Shown one piece after another: positions 55,054 to 64,000 of a stretch of DNA of 64,000 bases; position 1 is the stretch's first letter, and every line of letters begins with the position of its first letter. This stretch comes from Alcanivorax sp. (lineage in GTDB: Bacteria > Pseudomonadota > Gammaproteobacteria > Pseudomonadales > Alcanivoracaceae). Both the position numbers and the translations under genes were made by a program. The stretch is taken from the NCBI RefSeq assembly GCF_014762765.1, contig NZ_JABURH010000131.1:1-64000 (forward strand), read 5' to 3'. The notes beneath the pieces were generated by a model. It saw only the letters and a list, made by a program, of their open reading frames with translations. It was not told the DNA's origin and made no database searches.

Positions 55054-55929
55054 TTACCAGCCTGTCGCTTCTTTAACAGCCTTGCCAATTTCAGCAGGAT
55101 TACGCACGGTTTTCACACCCGCCGCTTCCAGGGCTGCAAACTTCTCGTCCGCCGTGCCCTTGCCGCCGGCAATGATAGCGCCGGCATGGCCCATACGCTT
55201 GCCTGGAGGCGCGGTTACCCCGGCGATATAGCTCACCACCGGCTTGGTCACGTGCTCTTTGATGTAGGCTGCTGCTTCATCTTCCGCGGTGCCACCGATC
55301 TCGCCGACCATGACAATGGCTTCGGTCTGGGGATCATTCTGGAACAATTCCAGGGCATCAATAAAGGTGGTACCCGGAATCGGGTCACCGCCAATGCCGA
55401 TACAGGTGGACTGACCAAAACCCAGTTTGGTGGTCTGGTTAACCGCTTCATAGGTGAGGGTACCGGAGCGGGATACGATACCCACCTTGCCTGGCTGGTG
55501 AATGTGACCGGGCATGATACCGATCTTGCACTCACCGGGGGTGATCACACCCGGGCAGTTGGGGCCGATCAGGCGCACACCGCCCTTGCGGGTGATGTAT
55601 TCCTTCACGTACAGCATATCCAGCGCCGGGATGCCTTCGGTGATGCAGACGATCAGCTCGATGCCCGCATCAGCGGCTTCCAGGATGGAGTCCTTGCAGA
55701 ACGGCGCCGGCACGTAGATAACACTGGCAGTGGCGCCTGTTTCGGCAACCGCCTCGGCCACAGTGTTGAACACCGGCAGACCCAAATGCGTCTGGCCGCC
55801 CTTTCCCGGGGTCACACCACCCACCATCTTGGTACCGTATTCGATAGCCTGCTCGGAATGGAAGGTGCCCTGGCTGCCGGTGAAACCCTGGCAGATCACT
55901 TTGGTGTTCTTGTCGATCAGTACGCTCAT
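55054..55929 (-). CDS. sucD: Succinyl-CoA synthetase alpha subunit
   Basis: Contains the CoA-binding N-terminal domain ([20 protein letters not shown]) and the phosphohistidine site in [18 protein letters not shown]. 291 residues. Overlaps sucC by 4 nt; together they make succinate, CoA and NTP in the TCA cycle. Last gene of sucAB-lpd-sucCD. Confidence 0.97.
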   Translation of the reverse strand: MSVLIDKNTKVICQGFTGSQGTFHSEQAIEYGTKMVGGVTPGKGGQTHLGLPVFNTVAEAVAETGATASVIYVPAPFCKDSILEAADAGIELIVCITEGIPALDMLYVKEYITRKGGVRLIGPNCPGVITPGECKIGIMPGHIHQPGKVGIVSRSGTLTYEAVNQTTKLGFGQSTCIGIGGDPIPGTTFIDALELFQNDPQTEAIVMVGEIGGTAEDEAAAYIKEHVTKPVVSYIAGVTAPPGKRMGHAGAIIAGGKGTADEKFAALEAAGVKTVRNPAEIGKAVKEATGW

Positions 55930-57095
55930 GCGGCACCTCCCACTGCTTTCACTACCTGCTCGGCAGCATCATCAAAACTTTGCGCGGCGATAATGTTCAT
56001 GCCGCTTTCTGCCAGCTTCTGGGAGCCCAGCTCCGCGTTGTTACCTTCCAGACGAACGACCACCGGCACGGTGACACCCACCTCTTCCACGGCACCGATG
56101 ATGCCCTCGGCAATCAGGTCGCAACGGACAATACCGCCGAAGATGTTCACCAACACGCCTTTCACCTGATCATCAGAGAGAATGATCTTGAAGGCTTCGG
56201 TAACTCGCTCCTTGGTGGCACCGCCACCCACGTCCAGGAAGTTGGCCGGCGCACCGCCTTTCAGCTTCACCAGATCCATGGTGCCCATGGCCAGGCCGGC
56301 ACCATTAACCATGCAACCAATGTTGCCGTCCAGGGCCACATAGTTCAGGTCCCACTCGGCCGCACGGCGCTCGCGCTCGTCTTCCTGGCTGGGATCTTCC
56401 AGGGCCTTGATGTCCGGGTGGCGGTACAGCGCAGAGCCATCCACGTTGATCTTGGCGTCCAGGCAATGCAGATCGCCCTGATCAGTGATCACCAGGGGGT
56501 TCACTTCGATCAGTGCCAGATCCTTGTCTTCAAACAGCTTGGCCAGCCCCACAAAGATCTTGGCAAACTGGCCTACCTGCTTGCCTTCCAGGCCAAGCTT
56601 GAAGGCGATCTCACGGGCCTGATAGGGCTGTGCGCCAACCAGCGGATCCACTTCTGCCTTGAGGATTTTTTCCGGGGTTTCTTCCGCAACGGTTTCAATG
56701 TCCACGCCACCTTCGGTGGAGGCCATGAACACAACGCGCCGGGAGGCACGGTCAAACACGGCACTCAGGTACAGTTCCTTGGCGATGTCGGTGCAGGTTT
56801 CCACCAGGATCTTGGAGACCGGCTGGCCATGCTCATCGGTCTGGAACGTGACCAGGTTTTTACCCAGCCACTTTTTGGCAAACTCCGCCGCTTCTTCCGG
56901 GCTGTTCACCAGTTTCACGCCACCGGCCTTACCCCGGCCACCGGCGTGTACCTGGGCTTTTACCACCCACTTTTCACCACCAATTTCTTTGGTTTTGGCT
57001 GCGACCTCTTCCGGAGTATCGCAGGCGAAACCGGTAGAAACTGGCAGACCATAATCAGCAAAAAGCTGCTTTGACTGATATTCATGGAGATTCAT
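55926..57095 (-). CDS. sucC: Succinyl-CoA synthetase beta subunit
   Basis: ATP-grasp subunit of 389 residues with the N-terminal [17 protein letters not shown], the [18 protein letters not shown] grasp block, and [17 protein letters not shown] near the interface with SucD. Lies 71 bp after lpd. Confidence 0.97.
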   Translation of the reverse strand: MNLHEYQSKQLFADYGLPVSTGFACDTPEEVAAKTKEIGGEKWVVKAQVHAGGRGKAGGVKLVNSPEEAAEFAKKWLGKNLVTFQTDEHGQPVSKILVETCTDIAKELYLSAVFDRASRRVVFMASTEGGVDIETVAEETPEKILKAEVDPLVGAQPYQAREIAFKLGLEGKQVGQFAKIFVGLAKLFEDKDLALIEVNPLVITDQGDLHCLDAKINVDGSALYRHPDIKALEDPSQEDERERRAAEWDLNYVALDGNIGCMVNGAGLAMGTMDLVKLKGGAPANFLDVGGGATKERVTEAFKIILSDDQVKGVLVNIFGGIVRCDLIAEGIIGAVEEVGVTVPVVVRLEGNNAELGSQKLAESGMNIIAAQSFDDAAEQVVKAVGGAA

Positions 57096-57166
57096 GCCAA
57101 TACTTCCATATCAATGAATGAGTGGCGCCCGTCAGGACGCCGTCACTTCGCGACCGTTCTGCGGCG

Positions 57167-58609
<1,443 letters not shown>

Positions 58610-58623
58610 CTATTCCTTCAATC

Positions 58624-58673
58624 GCTGGCACGCTTCACGCAACACGCTGGCACGCCCTTAGCGTGGTTGCGTG
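58624..58673. repeat. Intercistronic hairpin with GCTGGCACGC direct repeats
   Basis: In the 93-bp sucB-lpd gap, GCTGGCACGC occurs twice (58624 and 58646), and CACGCAACACGCT pairs with AGCGTGGTTGCGTG with one bulged base. Such intercistronic stems often protect the upstream message; that role is inferred. Confidence 0.5.
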
Positions 58674-58699
58674 CCAACGTGATGCGTGCAGGCATACAT

Positions 58700-59959
58700 T
58701 CAGATATCCAGCAGCAAACGCGCCGGATCTTCGATAAAGTTCTTCACTGCCACCAGGAACTGCACCGCTTCCTTGCCATCGATCAAACGGTGGTCGTAGG
58801 ACAACGCCAGATACATCATCGGCAGGATTTCCACCTTGCCGTCCACCGCCATCGGGCGTTCCTGGATTTTGTGCATGCCAAGAATGGCCGTTTGCGGCGG
58901 GTTGAGGATCGGCGTGGAAATCAGTGACCCGAACACCCCGCCATTGGAAATGGTGAAGGTGCCACCAGTCATTTCCTCGATGGACAGCTTGCCCTTCTGG
59001 GCTTTCTGGCCGTACTCGATGATCTGGGATTCCACTTCCGCCAGACCACGCTGGTCTGCATCACGAATCACCGGAACCACCAGCCCCCGTTCGGTAGACA
59101 CCGCCACACCCACGTCGTAGTAACCGTGGTAAACGATATCCTCGCCATCGATGGACGCATTCACTGCCGGGAAGCGTTTCAACGCTTCCACGCAGGCACG
59201 GGTGAAGAAACCCATGAAACCCAGGCGTACGTTATGGGCCTTTTCAAATTCCGGCTGGTAATGCTTACGCATATCCATGATCGGTTTCATGTTGACCTCG
59301 TTGAAGGTGGTCAACATGGCGGAGTTCTGCTGGGCAGACACCAGTCGTTCGGCGATACGCTTGCGCAGACGGGTCATGGGAACCCGACGCTCTTCACGTT
59401 CACCAGGCGTTGCCGGTACATCCAGGGTAGCCGGCTGCTGCGGTGCCGGCTGACTGGCCCGCTTCTCTTCCTTGTCGCTGATGGTTTTTTCCACATCCGC
59501 CTTGGTGATGCGGCCGCCCTTGCCAGTGCCCGTCACTTGGGCAGCTGCAACACCATGTTCGGTCATCAGCTTGCGCGCCGCCGGCCCTGCCTGGTCCGAT
59601 GCGCTGTCGTTGTCGCTGGCAGCTTCACTGGCCGGCGCCTTTTCTTCTGCCGAAGCCTCTTCTTTCTGCTCGGCCGGAGCCGAATCAGCCTTGTCACCGC
59701 CAGACGACGCCGAACCGCTGGCGCCCTCTTCGAAATGACCCAGCACCTGCTGGCTCTCAACGGTGTCGCCTTCTGCGGCGAGAATCTTGCTGACTACACC
59801 GTCAGCCGGTGCCACTACTTCCAGCACCACCTTGTCGGTTTCGATGTCCACCAGCAGCTCATCACGCTTGACCGCTTCGCCTTCCTGCTTGTGCCAGGTG
59901 GCTACGGTGCCGTCCGCTACTGATTCGGGAAACTGCGGAGCTTTGATATCAGTCGCCAT
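58700..59959 (-). CDS. sucB: Dihydrolipoyllysine succinyltransferase (E2 of 2-oxoglutarate dehydrogenase)
   Basis: 419 residues with one lipoyl domain (lipoylated Lys in [12 protein letters not shown]), an Ala/Glu-rich linker, a peripheral subunit-binding domain ([22 protein letters not shown]), and the catalytic core ending with [15 protein letters not shown], containing the His and Asp of the acyltransferase site. AAGGA precedes the ATG, 13 bp after sucA. Confidence 0.97.
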   Translation of the reverse strand: MATDIKAPQFPESVADGTVATWHKQEGEAVKRDELLVDIETDKVVLEVVAPADGVVSKILAAEGDTVESQQVLGHFEEGASGSASSGGDKADSAPAEQKEEASAEEKAPASEAASDNDSASDQAGPAARKLMTEHGVAAAQVTGTGKGGRITKADVEKTISDKEEKRASQPAPQQPATLDVPATPGEREERRVPMTRLRKRIAERLVSAQQNSAMLTTFNEVNMKPIMDMRKHYQPEFEKAHNVRLGFMGFFTRACVEALKRFPAVNASIDGEDIVYHGYYDVGVAVSTERGLVVPVIRDADQRGLAEVESQIIEYGQKAQKGKLSIEEMTGGTFTISNGGVFGSLISTPILNPPQTAILGMHKIQERPMAVDGKVEILPMMYLALSYDHRLIDGKEAVQFLVAVKNFIEDPARLLLDI

Positions 59960-59972
59960 GCCTAATCCTTAT

Positions 59973-62807
59973 TTACTTGATCTCGAAGGCGTCCTGGACC
60001 AGACGCTGCTGTTGTTCCACATGAAGGGCCATGGAGCCAGCTGCCGGCGCGGCAGCCATATCACGGCCAGCGTAATGCACCCGCAGGTCTCCGACCTCGC
60101 GGGCCACCCGGTACATATGGTGCTGCGAGCAATACCAGGCACCCTGGTTCATGGGCTCTTCCTGACACCACACCAGGTTCTCCAGATTGGGGTAACGCTC
60201 CAGTACTTCCTGCAAGCGCTGCTCCGGGAACGGATAGAGCTGCTCCACACGAATCAGCGCGGTGTCGATCAACTCATCGCTGTCGCGTTTCTCCAGCAGG
60301 TCGTAGTACACCTTGCCAGAGCACATCACTACCCGTTTCACCTTGTCACGATCCAGCTCTGCGGGATCATCCAGCACGGTACGGAAAATACCGTCGGCCA
60401 GCTCTTCCAGCGTGGAAATCGCTTTCTTGTGTCGTAACAGGCTCTTCGGACTCATTATCACCAGTGGTTTGCGCAACGGACGTACTGCCTGGCGGCGCAG
60501 CAGGTGATAAATCTGGGCCGGGGTGCTGGGCACGCAGACCTGCATATTGTGTTCTGCGCACAGTTGCAGGAAACGTTCCAGACGGGCCGAGGAGTGTTCC
60601 GGGCCCTGCCCTTCATAGCCATGGGGCAACAGCATGGTAAGACCACACAGGCGGCCCCACTTGGCTTCCCCGGAGGAGATAAACTGGTCGATCACCACCT
60701 GGGCGCCATTGGCGAAATCGCCGAATTGCGCTTCCCAAATCACCAGGGTCTTGGGCGTGGTGGTGGAATAACCGTACTCGTACCCCAGCACAGCTTCTTC
60801 GGACAGCAACGAATCGTAAATGTCGAAGCGTGGCTGCTCGTCATAGAGATGCTGCAGCGGCACATACTGCTCACCGTCTTTCTGGTTATGCAGAACCGCA
60901 TGGCGGTGGGAGAAAGTGCCACGGCCGGAATCCTGCCCGGTCAGGCGAACATGAAAGCCCTGATCAATCAGGGTGGCGTAGGCCAGGGTTTCCCCATAGC
61001 CCCAGTTCAGCGGCAACGCACCGGCAGTCATTTTGCGGCGGTCTTCAAGGATCTTTTTCACCTGTCGCTGTACCACAAAGCCTTCCGGCGGTGTTTCCAG
61101 ACGGGTGGCCAGATCCTGCAACTTCTTCAGCGGATAGCTGGTATCCCAGTCATCTTCCACCTGGTGGCCGATATAGGGTGACCAGTCCACAAAGAGGGAC
61201 TTGTTGGGCTCGCGTACCAGCGACTTCACCACGTGATCGCCCGCATCCAGCATGTTGCGGTAATCGTCGGCCGTCTTCTGGGCTGCCTGTTCACTGACCA
61301 CACCTTCACTGACCAGGCGTTCCGCATAAAGGGTACGAGTGGTCGGGTGGGACTTGATCTTCTTGTACATCAACGGCTGGGTGGACGACGGCTCATCCGC
61401 CTCATTGTGGCCAAGACGGCGATAGCAGATCAGGTCGATGACCACGTCTTTCTTGAACTGCATGCGGTAATCCACCGCCAGCTGGGTGACGAAGTACACC
61501 GCTTCCGGGTCGTCCGCATTCACATGGAAGATCGGTGCTTGCACCATCTTCGCCACGTCGGTGCAGTATTCGGTGGAACGGGCATCCTCACGTCGGCTGG
61601 TAGTGAAGCCCACCTGATTGTTGATGATTACATGCAAGGTGCCGCCAGTCTTGAAGCCACGGGTCTGCGACATCTGGAAGGTTTCCATGACCACACCCTG
61701 ACCTGCGAAAGCGGCATCGCCGTGCAGCAGAATCGGTACGACCTGTTCGCCTTCATGGTCTTCTCGGCGATCCTGGCGGGCTCGCACCGAGCCCTCCACC
61801 ACCGGAGACACGATTTCCAGGTGAGACGGGTTGAACGCCATGGCCAGATGGACTTCACCGCCGGAGGTCTGCACATTGGAGGAAAAGCCCTGGTGATACT
61901 TCACATCACCGGAACCGGTTTCGATAAAGCTCTTGCCATCGAATTCCTCGAACAGATCCTTGGGACTCTTGCCCAGGGTGTTGACCAGCACATTCAGACG
62001 ACCCCGGTGGGCCATGCCAATGACCAGTTCCTTGGCTCCATAGCTGCCCACCCGCTGAATGATTTCGTCCATCAACGGAATCAGTGATTCGCCACCTTCA
62101 AGACCAAAGCGCTTGGTACCGGGGTACTTGCTGCCCAGGTATTTTTCCAGGCCTTCAGCGGCGGAAAGACGCTCAAGAATATGTTTTTTGACGTCTTCGC
62201 CGTATTCCGGATGACTGCGCACGCCTTCCATGCGCTGTTGCAACCAGCGTTTTTCCGCGGTGTTAACGATGTGCATGTACTCGGCACCCACACTGGAGCA
62301 GTAGGTACCCTGAAGACAGTCAACGATTTCACGGAGGGTGGCTTCCGGCTTGCCGATAAACAGGTTACCGGTCTGGAATACGGTATCCAGGTCCGCGGGG
62401 CTTAACCCGTGGTGAGACAACTCCAGATCCGGTACCGCTTCGCGTTCCATGATCCCCAGTGGATCCAGCTTCGCCACCTGATGGCCCCGGTTGCGGTACG
62501 CCGCAATCAGATGCAGCACACGCACCTGGCGCCGTTCGTGCTCAGTGCTGACGGCACTGGCGCCAAACTTTTGCACCCGGGAGCGATTCTTGGCTTGTAG
62601 CAGGAAATATTCGCGAACAGCCGCATGGGGTACGTCGGACTCGACGGCGGCATCAACACTGGGGAGTTTTTCGAAGTAGACGCGCCAGTCTTCCGGCACA
62701 GAATTGGGGTCAGTCAGATAGGATTCGTACAGTTCGTCGACATAGGCGGCGTTGGCTCCTCCAATGTGGGAGGACTGCCATTGGCGCTGCATGGAACTGT
62801 CTTGCAT
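59973..62807 (-). CDS. sucA: 2-oxoglutarate dehydrogenase E1
   Basis: Thiamine-diphosphate enzyme, 944 residues, normal for the family. The N-terminus has the E2-binding YVDELYESYLTDPNSVP block; the TPP region includes GMAHRGRLNVLVN and HGDAAFAGQGVVMET, with later FSHRHAVL and VIWEAQFGDFANGAQVV. First gene of sucAB-lpd-sucCD; GGAACGAG lies upstream of the ATG. Confidence 0.97.
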   Translation of the reverse strand: MQDSSMQRQWQSSHIGGANAAYVDELYESYLTDPNSVPEDWRVYFEKLPSVDAAVESDVPHAAVREYFLLQAKNRSRVQKFGASAVSTEHERRQVRVLHLIAAYRNRGHQVAKLDPLGIMEREAVPDLELSHHGLSPADLDTVFQTGNLFIGKPEATLREIVDCLQGTYCSSVGAEYMHIVNTAEKRWLQQRMEGVRSHPEYGEDVKKHILERLSAAEGLEKYLGSKYPGTKRFGLEGGESLIPLMDEIIQRVGSYGAKELVIGMAHRGRLNVLVNTLGKSPKDLFEEFDGKSFIETGSGDVKYHQGFSSNVQTSGGEVHLAMAFNPSHLEIVSPVVEGSVRARQDRREDHEGEQVVPILLHGDAAFAGQGVVMETFQMSQTRGFKTGGTLHVIINNQVGFTTSRREDARSTEYCTDVAKMVQAPIFHVNADDPEAVYFVTQLAVDYRMQFKKDVVIDLICYRRLGHNEADEPSSTQPLMYKKIKSHPTTRTLYAERLVSEGVVSEQAAQKTADDYRNMLDAGDHVVKSLVREPNKSLFVDWSPYIGHQVEDDWDTSYPLKKLQDLATRLETPPEGFVVQRQVKKILEDRRKMTAGALPLNWGYGETLAYATLIDQGFHVRLTGQDSGRGTFSHRHAVLHNQKDGEQYVPLQHLYDEQPRFDIYDSLLSEEAVLGYEYGYSTTTPKTLVIWEAQFGDFANGAQVVIDQFISSGEAKWGRLCGLTMLLPHGYEGQGPEHSSARLERFLQLCAEHNMQVCVPSTPAQIYHLLRRQAVRPLRKPLVIMSPKSLLRHKKAISTLEELADGIFRTVLDDPAELDRDKVKRVVMCSGKVYYDLLEKRDSDELIDTALIRVEQLYPFPEQRLQEVLERYPNLENLVWCQEEPMNQGAWYCSQHHMYRVAREVGDLRVHYAGRDMAAAPAAGSMALHVEQQQRLVQDAFEIK

Positions 62808-63164
62808 GTCAGCTCGTTCCTTCAGCGGGAGGTGTCACACTCTGTGGTAACTGGTGTCACTGCGACCACAGGGGGGCGACCCTGTTCCCGTACGCTTTGT
62901 ATTGTCCGGGGCAGCGCCTTTTAAGCCCTGCCCCACCCATGAGATGAAACAAAACCACTCATCTTCACCGGGTGGGGTGACAGTGAGTGTTCTGTCGCGT
63001 CTCGACGAGGGATTACCTCGAATCGCCGTCTAGTGTAGCCCTTTTATTTCGGTTTTGTTAGACGCCGATTTGATAAAACAACTTAACACTTTTTTTATCC
63101 ATTACGGCACTGGCAAAACGTCGAATAGACACCATTCAACGACACTTTCTACGGTAACAGATAC
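62808..63164. other. Non-coding leader/promoter region of the suc operon
   Basis: About 360 bp upstream of sucA. Contains two GGTGTCAC direct repeats 22 bp apart (62831 and 62853), a GGGGCAG/CTGCCCC inverted repeat (62908-62934), and an AT-rich stretch at 63040-63100 that is the most likely promoter zone. No convincing -35/-10 pair can be fixed by eye. A small RNA or regulator sites are possible. Confidence 0.5.
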
Positions 63165-63190
63165 AAAAAAGGCGGCCAGATGGCCGCCTT
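63165..63190 (-). terminator. Terminator of the sdh operon
   Basis: AAGGCGGCCA-GA-TGGCCGCCTT stem followed in the sdhB direction by a U run (plus-strand AAAAAA). It starts about 12 bp after the sdhB stop and separates sdh from suc transcription. Confidence 0.9.
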
Positions 63191-63201
63191 AGTCGTTCGG
63201 G

Positions 63202-63918
63202 TCAGATGCCCCGTTCCAGTAGCATGGAACGGATATGGCCAATGGCCCGGGTCGGGTTGAGCCCTTTCGGACACACGCTGACGCAGTTCATGATGCCGTG
63301 GCAACGGAACAGGCTGAACGGGTCGTCCAGTTTGCTCAGTCGCTCTTCGGTGGCATTATCGCGGCTGTCCGCCAGGAAGCGGTAGCTCTGCAACAGGGCC
63401 GCCGGGCCCAGGAACTTGTCCGGGTTCCACCAGAAGCTCGGGCAGCTGGTAGAGCAGCAGGCACACAGAATACACTCGTAAAGACCGTCCAGCTTGGCAC
63501 GATCTTCCGGGGTCTGCAGGCGCTCAATGGCCGGCGCCGGGGTGTTGTTCTGCAGGAACGGCTGCACTTTTTCGTACTGGTTGTAGAACATACCCATGTC
63601 CACCACCAGATCACGAATAACCGGCAGGCCCGGCAGCGGGCGCAGGATCAGGGGCTTCTTGCCTTCCAGTACACCCGGTGCAACCTGGGACAGCGGAGTG
63701 ATACAGGCCAGGCCGTTCTTGCCGTTCATGTTCATGCCGTCGGAACCACAGACGCCTTCACGGCAGGAGCGGCGGTAGGACATGGATTCGTCCTGCTCTT
63801 TCACCAGCGCCAGAATGTCCAGCACCATGAGGTCTTTACCCTGGGTATCGACCTCATACTCCTTCATGCTCGGCTCGCGGTCCGTTTCCGGATTGTAGCG
63901 ATAGATACTGACTTTCAT
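63202..63918 (-). CDS. sdhB: Succinate dehydrogenase iron-sulfur subunit
   Basis: Complex II subunit of 238 residues carrying the three clusters: [2Fe-2S] cysteines in SCREGVCGSDGMNM and later Cys, [4Fe-4S] in CILCACCSTSCP, and [3Fe-4S] in CHGIMNCVSVCPKG. Transfers electrons from SdhA flavin to quinone. Separated from sdhA by 12 bp. Confidence 0.97.
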   Translation of the reverse strand: MKVSIYRYNPETDREPSMKEYEVDTQGKDLMVLDILALVKEQDESMSYRRSCREGVCGSDGMNMNGKNGLACITPLSQVAPGVLEGKKPLILRPLPGLPVIRDLVVDMGMFYNQYEKVQPFLQNNTPAPAIERLQTPEDRAKLDGLYECILCACCSTSCPSFWWNPDKFLGPAALLQSYRFLADSRDNATEERLSKLDDPFSLFRCHGIMNCVSVCPKGLNPTRAIGHIRSMLLERGI

Positions 63919-63930
63919 CGTTAGCTCCCC

Positions 63931-64000
63931 TTAGTAGGTCCGCGCCTTGGGCTGGAAGGTGTCAACGGTCTTCGGCTTGAAGTTCACCTCACGCTTGCCC
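63931..64000 (-). CDS. sdhA: Succinate dehydrogenase flavoprotein subunit, C-terminal end only
   Basis: Only the last 22 codons are inside the window, ending KPKTVDTFQPKARTY then TAA, the usual SdhA C-terminus. Its place just before sdhB in the standard sdhCDAB order confirms the assignment. Confidence 0.9.
   Translation of the reverse strand, partial: GKREVNFKPKTVDTFQPKARTY

Noticed and set aside
55186-57074. Long plus-strand ORFs antisense to sucD and sucC
   Set aside because: Shadow frames of two intact TCA genes with a 4-nt overlap; no promoter or ribosome binding site.

Overview
The window is 64 kb of ordinary chromosome from a moderately GC-rich gammaproteobacterium. Protein content and gene order point to the Pseudomonas/Oceanospirillales side, most likely an Alcanivorax-type marine bacterium; this is inference from family resemblance, since no search was run. 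The run leuC-leuD-x-leuB-asd-usg-fimV-truA-trpF-(trpB-trpA)-accD-folC-dedD-cvpA-purF-metZ is the order I recall from Pseudomonas aeruginosa, with trpB and trpA kept next to trpF. I see no rRNA, tRNA, CRISPR array, phage or insertion sequence.

Layout. 1-4.6 kb: 3' end of acnB, the helicase gene hrpB on the opposite strand, and an AT-richer orphan gene. 4.7-9.4 kb: a MoxR / DUF58 / TgpA transglutaminase set, followed by a non-heme iron oxidase closely resembling UndA, the 1-undecene-forming fatty acid decarboxylase. 9.5-28.7 kb: the long minus-strand biosynthetic block (leucine, aspartate semialdehyde, tryptophan, malonyl-CoA, folate, purine, methionine) with the polar-hub protein FimV/HubP and TruA; a divergent LysR regulator faces leuC. 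29.7-33.1 kb: prmB-aroC-MFS transporter. 33.3-37.8 kb: a small unknown protein with an EVE-domain protein, an Amt ammonium channel translationally coupled to an unknown 205-residue protein, a dicarboxylate/amino-acid:cation symporter and a two-helix membrane protein. 37.9-43.9 kb: a catalytically degenerate SDR protein, an overlapping three-gene operon (serine hydrolase, REC-degenerate GGDEF protein, DUF2505 protein), a MaoC-type hydratase and two alpha/beta hydrolases. 44.1-47.7 kb: xthA, a voltage-sensor-like membrane protein without a pore, a stand-alone receiver and a Ser/Thr kinase. 48.1-54.3 kb: gpsA-sixA, htpG, and a repeat-containing membrane protein coupled to a TIGR01777 epimerase. 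54.3-64 kb: a small acidic PA3496-like protein, then the TCA block sdhAB / sucAB-lpd-sucCD.

The features that most deserve a second look are regulatory or involve degenerate domains. Two copies of the palindrome GTnAACAnnTGTTnAC lie over the -10 and -35 of a promoter between the two-helix protein and the pseudo-SDR. A GGDEF domain has lost its catalytic motif but keeps an RxxD inhibitory site at the right spacing. A voltage-sensor domain without a pore sits beside a receiver/kinase pair. Others are the UndA-like oxidase with a palindrome near its start, Amt coupled to a non-GlnK partner, and REP-like elements in three convergent intergenic gaps. I found no clearly new multi-gene defence or mobile system.
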